A stretch of DNA of 64,000 bases, from assembly GCA_963573305.1 (NCBI GenBank), contig OY754330.1, forward strand, positions 3,410,001 to 3,474,000, in the 5' to 3' direction. Within the stretch, counting starts at the first letter, position 1, and each line of letters starts with the position of its first letter. This DNA comes from Pyrrhosoma nymphula. Its lineage: Eukaryota > Arthropoda > Insecta > Odonata > Coenagrionidae. The notes under the pieces were generated by a model. It was not told where the DNA came from. It searched no databases and saw only the letters and a program-made list of their open reading frames with translations. The translations under genes were made by a program, and so were the position numbers. Positions 1-11,739 of this stretch are shown in pieces.

Positions 1-589
1 TATTAGTCACTCATGGCAAAGTACGCAGTGTTAATTTTTCTCTAATAGTGTCAAAAATTACCACAAGCTACACATTGGAATCTGGTGGATACAAATAATT
101 TTGACCAAGTATGTATTTGTATTCCATCGAGCACGTAACTGAATTCATCACGTACAGTAATCTGCAGTCCACCTCTTTTATTTGTTTCATCTTTTCCATT
201 TTGTAGAATTATGCTAGGCTAAAATTTTACCCTCCAATTTTGTGTTCAACTCATGTGTTTGAAACTCTTTGAGTACTTTATAAAGTGGGTGGTAGTCTTC
301 TAGTCTCCATTGGGTCCCAATGCTTGCGTTAGTAATTTGATCCTTTCTTTTTAGATATTAAATTCAATAAAAATATGCTTGCTCTGAAAAAACTAATGTT
401 TTACTGAAAAATGGTTTCGCTTGTTTCAGCACCGTCATATGCAATGCTAAACAATGTTGTAAAAAGCAAAACTGGTGCATAAATACTGAAGTGTTTTGGA
501 ATTTCAGATTGCATTTTTATTATATAAATTTATGGAATTATAAATAAAACTGATGATATCAGGCCTGACATTGTGGAAATGATTGATAT
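1..589. other. AT-rich non-coding DNA, no recognisable gene
   Basis: Nothing protein-like or RNA-like was recognised. By position it is probably intron of the gene whose last exon is at 1015-1414. Bases 545-589 match the flank of a fold-back element at 10073-10125 in inverted orientation, so repeat sequence begins here. Confidence 0.4.
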
Positions 590-755
590 CCATGATGAGA
601 AAAAACAACTTCGTAATTTCCACAAACTTTATTTCACTGGCGCGACGCGCATTTCACCGCACTGTGGATTGTCATGAGCTCATTGTGGTGAAACACGTGT
701 CGTGCCAGCGAAATCAAGGAAGTGGAAATTACAAAATTGGTTTTTCTCATCATGG
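545..755. repeat. fold-back (long inverted repeat) element, family FB1, copy 1
   Basis: Two arms of about 69 bp (590-658 and 687-755) are inverted copies of each other. They begin CCATGATGAGAAAAA and end at the matching TTTTTCTCATCATGG, and enclose a short loop containing the palindrome TGAGCTCA. The 45 bp before the arm (GATGATATCAGGCCTGACA and on) recur inverted at 10073-10125 beside a similar hairpin, which defines a family. A third head-only match is at 63345-63380 (TTCAGGCCTGACATAGTGG). There is no coding capacity. It probably sits in the last intron of the upstream gene. Confidence 0.75.
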
Positions 756-1014
756 AATTATTATCATTATCATGAAGAGATACTCATAATTACGCCTTAG
801 CTATAACCTTTCTCATTGTTCCTTGGTTAGTTTCACAGTTTCCCTGTGTGATTTATTCCATTGATGCTAATCAGATCTTTGTGTTTGATCCCAAATGATG
901 TGTGATCACCATGGAAATATTTGTTAAATGTGTGTAGCTGCAAGCGTATCACGAGTGTGTGCAATAAATCCTTGTGGTTGCCATGTCGCTCAATCAGTCG
1001 CTGCCCGTTTTCAG

Positions 1015-1414
1015 GTTCGGTATGTTTGGGGAGGGGAGTGGTGGGGGTGGAGGGGGGACTCCGCCTCCGGAGGCCACCCTGTCGCAGGGAGGGACGGGGC
1101 AGCAGACGGGGGGGGCCAGGGCCACCGTCATCCGGGCCACCACCGACTCACCCATGTCCCCGCCCCCACACTCCACGGGTGCCAACCTACCCCTGTTGGG
1201 CCGGGGAGGGAGTATGGCGTCTTCTGCCAGCCGAGGCCTCTTGGGCGGCTCGACGAGGACCCTGCTCGACCTGTGGATCGGCAAGTCTTCCGGGACTGTG
1301 GGCAGGAGAGCCGAGTTCTCGGGCCGCCTGCAGGCTGAGGCTCAGGGCACGGGGCTGATTGCAAAGTTGTACACGACAATGAAGAGTGAAAACAGTGGCA
1401 GTGCTGCTGACTGA
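1015..1414 (+). CDS. 3' terminal coding exon of an unrecognised host gene (partial)
   Basis: The exon follows a polypyrimidine-rich acceptor (cgctgcccgttttcag, AG at 1013-1014) and stays open to a TGA at 1412-1414. This gives about 132 residues, and the first base completes a split codon (phase 2). The start of the encoded segment is rich in Gly, Pro, Ser and Thr, with a run of five Gly and a PPP. It then passes into a more ordered stretch containing LLDLWIGKSSG and a tail ending KLYTTMKSENSGSAAD. The low-complexity part is probably a disordered C-terminal region. GC content is well above the flanking DNA, and all three + frames are open over part of it. Of these, only this frame joins a good acceptor to a stop followed by UTR-like AT-rich sequence. 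I do not recognise the family. Upstream exons are not identifiable in the first kilobase. Confidence 0.6.
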
Positions 1415-1720
1415 GTGAATTCCGCGTGGGGAATGGTTGACGGAACTGTTTTGTGTGTGTGTGCCAGAGGATGTGTTTGAGGTCAGCTAGTGGTATCCTT
1501 CTTCTTCAGTTATGGTGGGGAGAAACATAGACCGTGGGCACTGGATGCTACCTCGGGGATGTCATTGTAATTGAATGTGATACCCCTGCTTTCTTTCTCT
1601 GATTTGAGAATGTAATTTTTCATATTTCTGAGTGAAATCTACTCAGAGGACATTTTTGTAATGCAAATGATGCGCATGTGTTTGGATACCTTCCGAATAC
1701 CCTTCCCTCCATCATTTTGT

Positions 1721-1726
1721 ATTAAA
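1721..1726 (+). terminator. candidate poly(A) signal ATTAAA
   Basis: An ATTAAA hexamer lies about 305 bp after the stop of the terminal exon at 1015-1414, followed by a T-rich stretch (tcatattttag). Position and context fit a variant polyadenylation signal ending a short 3' UTR. RNA evidence would be needed to prove it. Confidence 0.35.
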
Positions 1727-2189
1727 CTCTTCATATTTTAGTAAGAAATACTTGTTTGTGTTATTGCCCCATGATTTATTTTGACTGCAACTGGGGTTTC
1801 AGCCTGAGAGGTGTCCAAGAGTGTTGAAGTTGGCCAAATTATGTTTGGTTGTCTTCATCCACTCCCAAACTGAGTTGATGGGAAGAAAAAAGCAAACTGC
1901 CTGGGGCTTTCCATCTTCTCTTCTGCCTGAACTGAATTGTCTGGTTGTTAATGGTGTTTCCTTACAAATTATACAGTAAAGGAAGGAAACAAGATATTTC
2001 TATGCAAGAAAAATTTTGTTTCTTTCAGTCCTATGTTCCTCCATCTACATTCTATGGTAACCATGAATTTTGACTATACTTGACAAGACTCCATTCCCTT
2101 TTAGGGGAAGCCCAGGCAAAAAGTTAAACCTTCAGTTATAGACCTGTAAGGCGGACTTTGCTTTAATACATTATTCCCTCCATACTTCC

Positions 2190-2560
2190 CTATCTTGCAT
2201 ACTGACTTCTCTTTCTTTGGTTGCCCTCATACTCTGCTTCATGCAAGCCCTCCTTCGACTTAAGACTCCTAATGTTGCTTCCCTTAAGAGTATCTTCTAC
2301 CACATTCATAAATGACTGTCTCAGTTTATTCCTTCTTCTCTCATCATTTGCTCTACTATCATCTATCCATTTCATTATTCTAGTCTTGTCCATTCTCTCG
2401 ACATTCCCAAACCAACGAATCACACTCCTTTTGTATATATCCGTTATGGAGCATGGCCTAATGATCCCTTACCTGATCCCTCATACTTTTGCCGCAAACA
2501 CTTCTCATGTACCACCCGCATATTCCCACTGCATATAGCCTACTCTTATGTTTGTTGTGA
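2190..2560 (-). pseudogene. LINE endonuclease/reverse transcriptase C-terminal remnant
   Basis: Reading the minus strand, a 77-residue open frame starts with IRWFGNVERMDKTRIMKW. This is the RWFGHVERM signature near the C-terminus of arthropod LINE-type endonuclease/reverse transcriptase proteins. Upstream on the same strand, in shifted frames, are pieces resembling VCGKSMRDQVRD, also typical of that region. The catalytic RT domain is absent and frames are broken, so this is a 5'-truncated dead copy. The assignment to a LINE is confident; the clade is not resolved. Confidence 0.75.
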
Positions 2561-2767
2561 CATACCCAGGTTTGGATGCCGTTAAATAACTTGGGAGGAG
2601 AACAATTCTGTGGACTGTGGTTTTCGCTTCCCTAGACAAGCACTCAACAATGGGATATCTAAGTAGCTGAACTTGTTGCTAGTTTAATCTCTGAGAATGA
2701 TCGTTAAATATCACACATTTTGGAACCGCTTGTCCACATTGTTAAACCACTTTTCCAAAGGAATTAC

Positions 2768-2902
2768 ATGAATAAATTAGCAGTTTTCCACTTTTTTATT
2801 TTTAGACCGTGACTGTGCTTGACAATGATGTAAATACATAGAAACCGGTTACAAAAGCCTATAATTAAATAAAAAAGTGAAAGACTGCTAATTTATTTCA
2901 TT
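2768..2902. repeat. fold-back MITE with hammerhead-core-like motif
   Basis: Inverted arms of about 33 bp (GAATAAATTAGCAGT... and its complement near 2870-2902) enclose a loop. In the loop, CTTGACAATG is followed by an ATGT/ACAT stem and GAAACCGG (2818-2846). That arrangement matches the CTGANGA-stem-GAAA layout at several PLE ends elsewhere in this window, in degraded form. There is no coding capacity. Confidence 0.6.
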
Positions 2903-3054
2903 CCTAATGAATCAATTCCAACAACATCTGCCCAAAAGACAACTTTATTCATTTTTCCAATTCCCTCTTCAGATCACCCATTCCACCTTTCGTTTTGACA
3001 TTTCTCCCAAATGCCTTTTGTTCTTCATTCCTCCACTTTCACTCCCAGTCAACG

Positions 3055-3174
3055 TTTTCTCATGTTTTCCTACAACGTCGCCACGTTTAAAATATCTTTT
3101 CCGATGTTATTTTTTCTCATATTTTCCTACAACGTTGCCACGCTTCAAAATATCTTTTCCAATGTTGTTATTTT
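3055..3174. repeat. two-copy tandem repeat, 57-bp period
   Basis: The unit begins near CTCATGTTTTCCTACAACG at 3059 and recurs 57 bp later with a few substitutions. It is T-rich with no coding relevance. Confidence 0.75.
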
Positions 3175-3199
3175 TTTGCCATTTTTTAATTTCTTGTGA

Positions 3200-4917
3200 C
3201 AAATTTATCTCATCCCTGTGCATTTCTTTCTGTCCTTTAATGGAGTGAAGTGTTGTGGGAATTTATTGATGCTAGAATTTTTTTAAAAGGTTTTAGGGAT
3301 TGGTATTTCAGGCTTGGATGAGAATTGAGCGCAGGAGAGTCCAATTTGGTCACCCTTGTGGTGACTGATGACCTGGCCGTGAGCACTTCCTGCTGGGAAC
3401 CCCATCACAGAACTAGGTGAATGGTACGGCTGCACGTGGATGAGAGCTTCCTTTTTCTGCTGATTTTGCCTCTCGGCAGTTGGTTTATGCTAAGCAGATG
3501 AGGGGAGTGACCTTTCTTTTGTTCTTAATCGATCACGTGGAATGATTTCTCTCTTTGTAAATTCCACACTTTTTTATTTTACCAACCATGGTATCGACAT
3601 TTATAATATCAACAAGGTATATATTTAGTTTTTGAAACTCCATGTGTACTCTTCATGGGGGGAGGAGAAGGTCATTCTTTGTTGTGGTGCGGTTTGCTTT
3701 TTCGAGCCGACCGACTGGAAAGGTGTGAGAAGCAGGCGGGATAAAAAGGCCAGAGGTTTTAACGTAAATGCACAAGCAACTTGAACATTCTATTAAAAGA
3801 TCATTGAAATCAAAGGTGAATGCACATGCTAAACTATTTCCTGCATTATAATCTCATATTCCTCTAGAGAATCCAGCTCTTTCATTTTCCCTGTACGTGC
3901 CACAGTCTATCAGGTTCAAAGTTATGTACTCGTATGCTCACACCCCAGCCAGTTTTTTATTTACAAACTTTGAAGGAGTTTCACTAGTTACAAAACAATT
4001 TTTGTGTTCCTTAATTCTGTGGTAAGATGGCTGAATATGATATTTCATGTTTTGCAGGAGAATAAAGTTTAGTAGACTCTGAAAAATCAGAATCTCAAAG
4101 TTTAGATCTTACCTTTTCGTAACAGATGCTCAAAATTGTTGTTATCACATATTTTTAACTTTCCAAATCCAACGGTATTAGCACTACGAATCCAACGGTA
4201 TGCATAACTCAGTTTTGCAAAAAACTGATGTATAATATTTTGCAATCTTACCACAGAAAAATAGTAATAAATTTCTGTCCTGTTTGGCCTGAAATATTAA
4301 CCTGAGAAGATCACAAGCAAGAGCTTGATGTAAATCGATTGCCTTTTTTTCAGATAGAACTTGGTACGTAGTTGGTTTTTGAGGATCAAGGACAATGAGT
4401 AAATGGTATATGAGGAGGATCAATTGCATATATGTGGGGCTGCGGTATCACATTCACAGGCAGGCTTTAAATGAGTGTTGGGGAAACATGAATAGGTTTG
4501 GTAATGTATGGCACCTCTAAATACAGTTTATAGGCTGGGTCGTGATGTGTGGGTTCCTCTGAGGTAACTTGAAGCGCTCCATATTGTCTTCTGCCGATCT
4601 CTCTCAGCTGTTCGTTCTGTTCAATGGCAGGGCTGATTTTTATTCATAATTCTCTTGGACTCTATAGACATTGTGAATTCCTGAGTTTTATGAAGGTTAT
4701 TGGAAGGACACATGATTTTCCAATCAGATAATGCTGCCTTGATGCTATCTTGTGCTATATCTATGATAGATAGCTAGAACCTATCAGTTATAATTTACCA
4801 CCATTTATCACGGATTGATTATCTTATCATTTATTGTTGATCTTCAATTCCACATAGTTTCCCTCACGGTGCACCTGAAAAACTAATTATTTACATTTTT
4901 TAATGTTAACGGGTGTA
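3200..4917. other. intergenic DNA without recognisable features
   Basis: AT-rich sequence with only short chance ORFs. I see no exon-like stretch, tRNA or transposon end here. Confidence 0.4.
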
Positions 4918-5268
4918 ATTAGAGCAGGGGCCATTTTCCTACCGCATGCATTCTATCAATTCACCGCTTAACACACGGTGCATTTTTCGACACACATCCA
5001 CGCGTATCTATAGGTGTGGCAAAACTTGATTACACACACCTGTGAGAAAAATAACGCCAGGGAAAAGAAAGGGTGTAGGAGAGAGACAAAGGGGCCCGAG
5101 GGTTCCCCAAGAGAGGTCATCGCAGAAGTTATAGGTACCTCTCGCTGCTCATCAACGCTTGACTTATAACCTTCAGCGACCTCAGACACTCCACTGTAGT
5201 GTGCCACCAAGTTTTGCGACACCTTAAGTCAAATTATGTAATAAATGTGCATCGTGTAAAACGGCCAA
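4918..5268. repeat. MITE family ending in GTGTAAAACGGCC, copy 1
   Basis: It starts ATTAGAGCAGGGGCCATTTT, near-identical to 26453, and ends GTGCATCGTGTAAAACGGCC. That terminus recurs at about 26565 and 27436. Known insect MITEs end in a similar GCCGTTTTACACG sequence. The next repeat begins at 5270, directly abutting it. Confidence 0.5.
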
Positions 5269-5269
5269 A

Positions 5270-5844
5270 AAGTGGTTTCAGAGCGAGATATAGTTCATCC
5301 CATAGAGTCACAATGGAGACCATATCCAAATTTTATTTTTTATTTTCAGCGACTGTAAGAAGTACGAAATAAATATTTTAATATTAATGGCGGAAAGACA
5401 TAGTTATATATAACCAATATTCTCAGCAATTAAATAAATAAAGCTACATAAGTCTCTAACTTGACTCATTTTTTTCACGCCGTATGGCTGAAAACCCTTC
5501 AAAACGGCAGGTTTTTTTTGCGATTCTGTAACAGTTACTTCGGTGAGTAATAGATTATTTTTATGAATAGTTGAGAAAACATGCAATCTACACACCGTTA
5601 GTTTTTTGACCAAATCTGAGTGCTATAAATTCCTAATTATTTAATTATTCTCCCTCTGGAGCGCACAGCCATAATCTATCCCAGATGTAAGACAGCTTAC
5701 ATTTACCAGAAAATCGCTCTAAATGTAGTTCTGCAAGGGGTTGATATTTTGATATCATTGGAAAGATGAGAGTTTTTTCTTTAAGATGAGACCAAATTCA
5801 TCAAATTATAGGTGAAGTGATTTTTCGCTCTCAAACTACCTTAA
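5270..5844 (+). mobile_element. ~560-bp TIR element, family M560, copy A
   Basis: It has ~20-bp terminal inverted repeats of the form TTAAGGTAGTTTGAGCGAAA (left end degraded as AAGTGGTTTCAGAGCGAGA, right end intact). Internal landmarks shared with five other copies are ACAATGGAGACCATAT, a run near CTTGACTCATTTTTTTCACGCC, TGCGATTCTGTAA, CTCTGGAGCGCACAGCC and GGAAAGATGAGAG. No ORF is conserved between copies, so it is non-autonomous. The superfamily is not determined because no clear target duplication is visible. Confidence 0.85.
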
Positions 5845-5903
5845 GATTGAGTACTTAACTTTTTTAAGACCGCAGTCTCGTCCGATTCACAACGTCGTGT
5901 AAC

Positions 5904-6098
5904 AACGGTTCCCAAAATCTTTTGATGTGCGTATCCCTTATATAGTCACCCATTTACCAATATTGTAGGCGTACCCCTCGTTTGAGAAAAATGTCCGTAT
6001 TTATATTCGTGCTGCTATTTCGAACTGGCTTACTACGATTCAAATTCAACTTTTTTTTTCGTACCCTTCAGAGTCGGTACGCGTCAGTTGGGAACTAT
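5904..6098. mobile_element. hAT-like MITE (GGTTCCCAA termini)
   Basis: It opens ACGGTTCCCAAAATC and closes CAGTTGGGAACTAT, giving imperfect inverted termini around GTTCCCAA. Inside are the CGTACCCCT and GGGTACG motifs common in hAT non-autonomous elements with these ends. A target-site duplication could not be confirmed. A larger relative is at 13852-14480. Confidence 0.5.
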
Positions 6099-6099
6099 A

Positions 6100-8860
6100 G
6101 TAGGTACTGTCACAGAGCATCATAATTGGATTGTCACCCTATGTCGTCGTCATCAGCGAATATCAAGAAAACCGATTTCGTATAATCGCACTTATTTCCA
6201 ATCCAATTGCAGAGTAGTGGTTAGAATGGAAAGGAATCTGGGCCGAGTTTCAAGAACTCCTTGGGTAACGGCAATTGGCCAAGGACTGGTTCTCCCGACG
6301 ACGACTGCTAGTGCCGGGCCTAGCGATCTCCAACTTGTCCATCTTCCAAATCCACCCGCTTTCGTGCTGATCCAGGGAGTGGCAGTCGTATAGTCGTGCG
6401 TATAGTATTTTGCAAGCTGCAACTTTTTTTCATAGCCCTTGCCACTGTTTATTATAGCCCCTCTACACATTGCCATCCAAAGCTAGTCGATATATATATC
6501 TTAGTCTCTTTACGCGACTTCCGCACCATTGATTACATGGCGTACGGATATTATTATACTAAGACTGGATTCTACGAGGTCATCCTCGCCGATTACACTG
6601 TGGATTGATAGGTACTACTCATCTGATGGCGTCAGTGAGGGTTGGGTGTTCCGGTAACGCACTTCTCGTCTGTAACTATGGTGGCCGTACGTCCTGAGAA
6701 AGCTGGATTATCCTGAATTTTAGTCCATAAGAAAGACATTCTGATTGATACTGATACACTCAATATGCTGTGTTACCTAAGTAACAAGTTTGCAAGCTTT
6801 CTTTTATTTTGTTACTGAATGTGCAAATTATAAATATAAAAAACACGTCTTTGTCACTTTTATGAAATTACGATTTGGTGTTATCCTTGAACTCTTGCCT
6901 CGCCCTTATGGCGTCACCTTATCCTTTAACTGATGGCTGATGAACCGTGAGAGTACTTAAGTATGTACCTACGGCTTGACCCTCGAGGGTCGCCGCCGAG
7001 TGTCGCCCCCGACACCCTCCGACGTGGAAATAGAACGTACTTCCGGAGGAATATGCGTTACTTGTGGGAGGATAGGAGATTTCATTTAAAGTACCTTTTA
7101 TCCTATGAGTCGCAAGTTCTTACTTATGGATCTATGGCAACGAAAGCACTTTGTCCAACACATTTTACTGTTGCCATGAAAACCTTTAATAACGGTGCCA
7201 TCTTGAAAACGAGCCTCCGTGAGCATGATTGAAAACATTGATATAATTAAAGAGATAAGTAAGAATTATGCACCTATGAGGCAAGTTTCAGTCAGATCTC
7301 TTCAATTTTTATAAGTCACCAGTGACTTAAAAAGGTTGAAGAGATATGAAACGGCCGCTATTCAGCATTGCCATGACGCCTGCAGAATCTGATGGATATA
7401 CAGAGCTTTAATGGATATAATGATTGTGCTGCCATTGGCCCGTAAGTAAGGAGTCGCGACCCCATCTCCACTATACAAATTGCTTGGAATGACATTTTTT
7501 ATCACCTTAAGAATCACACAGATTCTTTCTGAAACACCCTTTGTTTGGATGTGCTGTTGTGTGAGTTGAGACTGCTTACTCCAATCAGATCCTGTCATTG
7601 GATTGGGGGTGTCACCATTCGACTTTCAGTGAGGGAAAAGTTCCTGAAGTGAATGCGGAATAAATATTCTGGATATCAGTGAGTTCGGGTGGACCTCGCG
7701 GTAGGGGTCCTACCCCTATAGGGATCGCCAGTCACTCCCTGAAAAACATTAACAGCTGATATCCCCTCATAATCACGTGATATCTCTCCTCGCCGACTGA
7801 ACTCCTACGAGGTTGTTTATTTTTTTCTTACTGGGAAAAATGAGTAGAGAGACTGAACGGCAAAAGTGATTTCATGTAAGAAATTTGCGACGATGTCAAA
7901 ACTACAGAAATGTGCGCAAATAACGAATGTCACGCGTACTTGCAACGGAGCTGGAGACGAAGCGAAATTTGTAAACGAATGATGATTAGAAAAATATTGG
8001 GATCGGGCCCGGATATATCGAAGATTTAGACTTCTTATGTTCGGGCAAGACCATGCAAACTCCCCAAACCCTAGTTATTCCCCAATCCAAACCCTCGGTA
8101 TTTTCTCTCGCCCTATAGGAGAACGAACGTAGGAAATAATGATGATGATGAGCCACACGACCCTCCAACAAAGAACTTCCTTGGATAGCGTGAAGATGCT
8201 GTGTGGAACTATCGAACTAGATTATAGCGAATCCGACTTCGGAATATTTATTTTTATGGAAGTGCCTCGTGTCGCCGCGATGGTGAAGTGATGGTGATTG
8301 GTGAAAAATTCTTGTCCTATGTGGATGTATTTAAACTTTGTTTTAAAACTTATTAGCACATTTTGGAGGTGAAATGATCTGTGCTTTGATTTATTTAGCT
8401 CGTCTTTTATTTTAAAAAATAACTTGTTTTATTAATAAAAAATAAAGTAGATGGAAATGAATGAATTCGCGATACATTCGCTACATTCATCTATTTGGAA
8501 AGAAAATTGAGAACGATAACTTTTAACGTATTCAAATTCTCACCCAGATCATATAATTCCTTTTCTCGGCTTTTTGTTTTTCGTTTTTTTCCCCGCGATA
8601 TATATAATGATAAACATTCAGAATCACTCAAAGTTTATTTAGCAGCAACGTTCACGTGTTACACCTCTAATGAACGTTTGTTTCACTTATATTTTACATG
8701 CAAGCTAACGCTAAAAATGTAAACGGCTCAATATATATATATATATATATATATTTTAAAATGAAACGGAAATGAAAAGAAAACGGATAATTGAACTTCA
8801 ATGAGGCCACCTATCACGATGCTTTGGAAGACGCGAGACAAGAATTCATTCGAGTAGTAG
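6100..8860. other. intergenic DNA with minor hairpins
   Basis: No convincing exon is visible. There is a 24-bp-arm hairpin at 7297-7349 (GATCTCTTCAA ... TTGAAGAGAT) and a short palindrome at 7708-7735 around GGTAGGGGTCCTACCCC. A (TA)n microsatellite lies at 8730-8754. ORFs at 6088-6393 and 6963-7232 show no recognisable family or splice context. Confidence 0.4.
8730..8754. repeat. (TA)n microsatellite
   Basis: Uninterrupted AT dinucleotide run of about 25 bases. Confidence 0.95.
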
Positions 8861-8959
8861 GTAGGTACTGTGCAAAGGCAAAACAGCCTCGTCCGGATAT
8901 TAGTGGCAGAAGAGTGTTGAGAGAGAGAGAGAGCCCTGTGGGAGAATTGAGCAGAGACT

Positions 8960-9061
8960 AAGAGATTTTAATTTTGTCGGCACATAAATGGAACCCCACA
9001 GTAATTATGCTGAACGATACGTATGAAGAAAAAGCATCTAGCCTGCTTCAAGATTCTACAT
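8960..9061 (+). pseudogene. Penelope-like element remnant, N-terminal side of the RT region (split by hAT)
   Basis: The + frame reads NPTVIMLNDTYEEKASSLL and ends at the hAT insertion. It resembles the segment before the RT domain in Penelope-like (PLE) proteins, which carries a D/N-Y-x-E-K motif and a Leu-rich helix. If the hAT element and one copy of its target duplication are removed, the frame runs directly into 12684 onward, where the PLE RT region continues. The element is heavily decayed. Confidence 0.6.
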
Positions 9062-9896
9062 TAGGGTGTCCCAAAAAAATCGAAGTCGTTTTTTTTTAAC
9101 GCATACCCTCTTAATTTATTTATACGATGTCTAAACAATTGTAAATGAAATTTTATTCACGTAGGACCTCGGAAACCCGTGCCGATTTGTATTGAAACAT
9201 ATCAGTACTAGCTAAGGCGTCACTGAAAACCTGCCATATGTTAACCCTCCGGCGACTGATGCAGCAGTTTAACCTGAATATAAATTTTTTTAAGTAATAG
9301 GAAATTAATATATGATGTTTGAACATGGTCTGGTGACTGGTATAATGGCTGGTTTTTTTATAACCAAGAAATTATGCCGCGCGGAGTGCGGCGGCTCGCC
9401 CACCGAAGGGTCCCACCGCAAGGAACGCACCAAAACCCGACTCCTCAAGTTTGAACGCCCAAACGGATCTGACAATGAGATGGTAAGAACACAATAACTG
9501 CTACAATGTGCACAACATAAGACGAAGTACAAATAGCTTGACTTACAGATAGCGCACCCGACATTTTTTTTGTTAACCAAGAAACTTCGGCGACGCGCCC
9601 ACCGGTTAATGCGAATTTAGCGAAAAATGTACAATGTACATTGCACAATTGTACATTGTACAAGGTGTGTAAATAAAGTAATGAGACTGATAGCTTAGTG
9701 TTCGATTGAACATGTGATACGCTATCAGTGCGAGCTAGAACTCGCTATCAGAGTCACGTTGGTTGTCCGTAGTGATTGTTTAGTGAAGCAGGTTTTGCTT
9801 GTACGTTGTTACAATGTGTTAACGCGTCGAAGCCGTCGATGTGTTTGTAAACACTTGTTATTTTGTAAGTAAACGTATTGTTTTCAATCAGAGAAC

Positions 9897-10454
9897 AATG
9901 AACATGTCAGTGGAATTACGTAGTTCTAAAAAGGGTATATTTTTAAAGGGGCGTAAAACATCTAATAACGTCCATGTTGAGAAAACCACCTTTGTTATTT
10001 CCACAAAACTTTATTCCGAGTGGCAGCGGAATAAAGTTTTGTGAAAATAACATAGGCGGTTTTCTCCACATGGATATATCCATAATTTCCACGAGGTTAG
10101 GCTTGATATCATTAGTTTTATCAAGTAAAAGGTTAAAAACTGCCCTCTAATAGACAAGTTCTGGCAGTTTTATTTTATAATATCCATGAAGTTAATTTTA
10201 CTGTCAATGAAAGTGAAAATCTCACTATTCGCGAATTTATTATCTTTTGGGAAAAGGCGCGTGTACCTACCAAATCTTTCTCTAATGGTGTGAAGAATCT
10301 AGTAAACCTATATCAATTTTGGAGGGAGTTACAAAAAAATGCACAAAAAACCCAAAACGAATTTAACCAGCGCCTACAAGAGTTTATCAACAACTTAGAT
10401 AATTTTTTTGGCATTGAACACGCAGATACGCTTCAATTATTGAAAATAAATTAA
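9897..10454 (+). pseudogene. hAT transposase N-terminal part (interrupted)
   Basis: After an ATG at 9897 and the fold-back insertion, the + frame from 10136 reads KLPSNRQVLAVLFYNI, then FWEKARVPTKSF and INNLDNFFGIEHADTLQLL, before a TAA at about 10453. I recall this layout (an xPTK motif, then LFDIAHADAL followed by EEDR and RPG) from an uncharacterised hAT-like transposase family common in arthropods. Fragments matching the continuation (ERARSAWSRS-like, EEEMRRA) follow in shifted frames up to 10640. No BED zinc finger can be made out. The fold-back element at 9971-10125 disrupts the reading frame. Confidence 0.65.
9971..10125. repeat. fold-back element, family FB1, copy 2 (nested in the hAT)
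   Basis: Arms at about 9971-10018 and 10027-10072 (CCATGTTGAGAAAACC... and complement) form a near-perfect hairpin with an 8-base loop. The right flank 10073-10125 is the inverted counterpart of the left flank of copy 1 (545-589, around TGATATCAGGCCTGACA). It lies inside the hAT transposase, so it is younger than the hAT insertion or travelled with it. Confidence 0.75.
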
Positions 10455-10932
10455 GACAGAATCTTCTTACAGCGACAGAGAGAGCCAGGTCGGCCTGGTC
10501 ACGTAGCTGGAGTGGACAAAAAACTTAAGTAACTTACTGATAGGGAGGGAAGGGCGCGCCTCAGAACTATTGAAGAAGAAATGCGACGTGCTACATATTT
10601 TTCCACGCCAACTCCTTCGACATCATCTTATGAACCCTTACAAAACGACTGATCCTCTGATTCTAATGAAAATGACATGCAGTTAAAAGAAGATATTCCA
10701 ACTCTGATCGAGAACATACAGCCCGGAACCAGTAAAACAACTTTGCGGAAAAATTTCATTACTCTAAAATGGGTAGCAGCGCTAGATAGGTGTCAGTTAA
10801 GTTTAAAAGATTCAGTGTTTATTCTTGAAGCTACCATTGAGGCACTTTGATATATAATACTGATGATTTTCCAAAAGTAAGTCATCGATTCAAAATATTC
10901 GTGCGGAAACATGGAATGAGCGAGCGGAAGCC

Positions 10933-11733
10933 ATGAAAGCTAATTTTAAAAACGAGGTACTAAATGTTGTGACTTTTCACTGGGATGGCAAACTGTTGCC
11001 TGCTTTAGATTCTCGAAAATCAAAAGAAGAACGACTTCCAATAGTTATTTCATATGCAAGTAAAGAACAACTTATTGCTCTGGAGAGGTTGGAAAGCTCT
11101 TCAGGAAGCGGACAGGTGCAGGCTGTTTGGAACGCGATTGTAGACTGGAATCTCGAAGATAAAGTGCAAATTCTTTGTTGTGAAACTAAGGCTTCAAATA
11201 CAGGTCATATCAATGGTGCCAGTGTGCTTCTTGAACAAAAACTTAATGGAGATATACTTATTTTTGCTTTCCGCCATCACGTGTATGAATTGGTGTTCAA
11301 AAGCGTGTTTGAAGTAAAAATTAGTCAAGTGACAGCCAATCCCGACATTCCACTCTTCAACAAGTTCCGAGATAACTGGAATGTTGTCGATTCAGATAAA
11401 GTACAGTGTTATAAAGAATAGCTCGCATGGCACCTGACAGTTTCCGAAATTGACAATCTCCTTGAGTTGTACCGAACTGAATGGACCAAAGAAATAGTCA
11501 GAAATGACTTTCAAGATTTGATAGAGCTTTCTGTAATATTTTTAGGCGGCCATACACAGGGAAAATTTATAATTCGACCTCCAGGTACCATCCACCAAGC
11601 TCGATGGATGGCGAGAGCAATTTATTCCCTAAAAACATCTTTACTTAGTGATCAATTCAAAATTACGATCAAGGATAAGGCAGCGCTGTTAGACGCTTGC
11701 CTGTTCATCGTGACATCCTACGTCAAGCCATGA
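10933..11733 (+). pseudogene. hAT transposase catalytic region
   Basis: Two open stretches in adjoining frames (10933-11421 and 11467-11733) give the RNase H-like core. HWDGKLLP with D18 (counted from the Met at 10933) holds the first acid. LCCETKASNTG (residues 81-91) is the second acid motif, and FRHHVYEL (113-120) is the Cys/His-type region. ELSVIFLGG and HQARWMARAIYSLK follow in the second stretch. Family members I recall have Asp in the second motif (FDTTASNTG). Here it is Glu84, an unusual change in a residue expected to be catalytic. A TAG near 11419 and a frame change break the protein. The call as a hAT transposase is supported by the 8-bp target duplication around the element. Confidence 0.8.
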
Positions 11734-11739
11734 CTCCAA

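Noticed and set aside
6088..6393. 101-aa ORF as an exon
   Set aside because: No recognisable protein family and no convincing paired splice sites.
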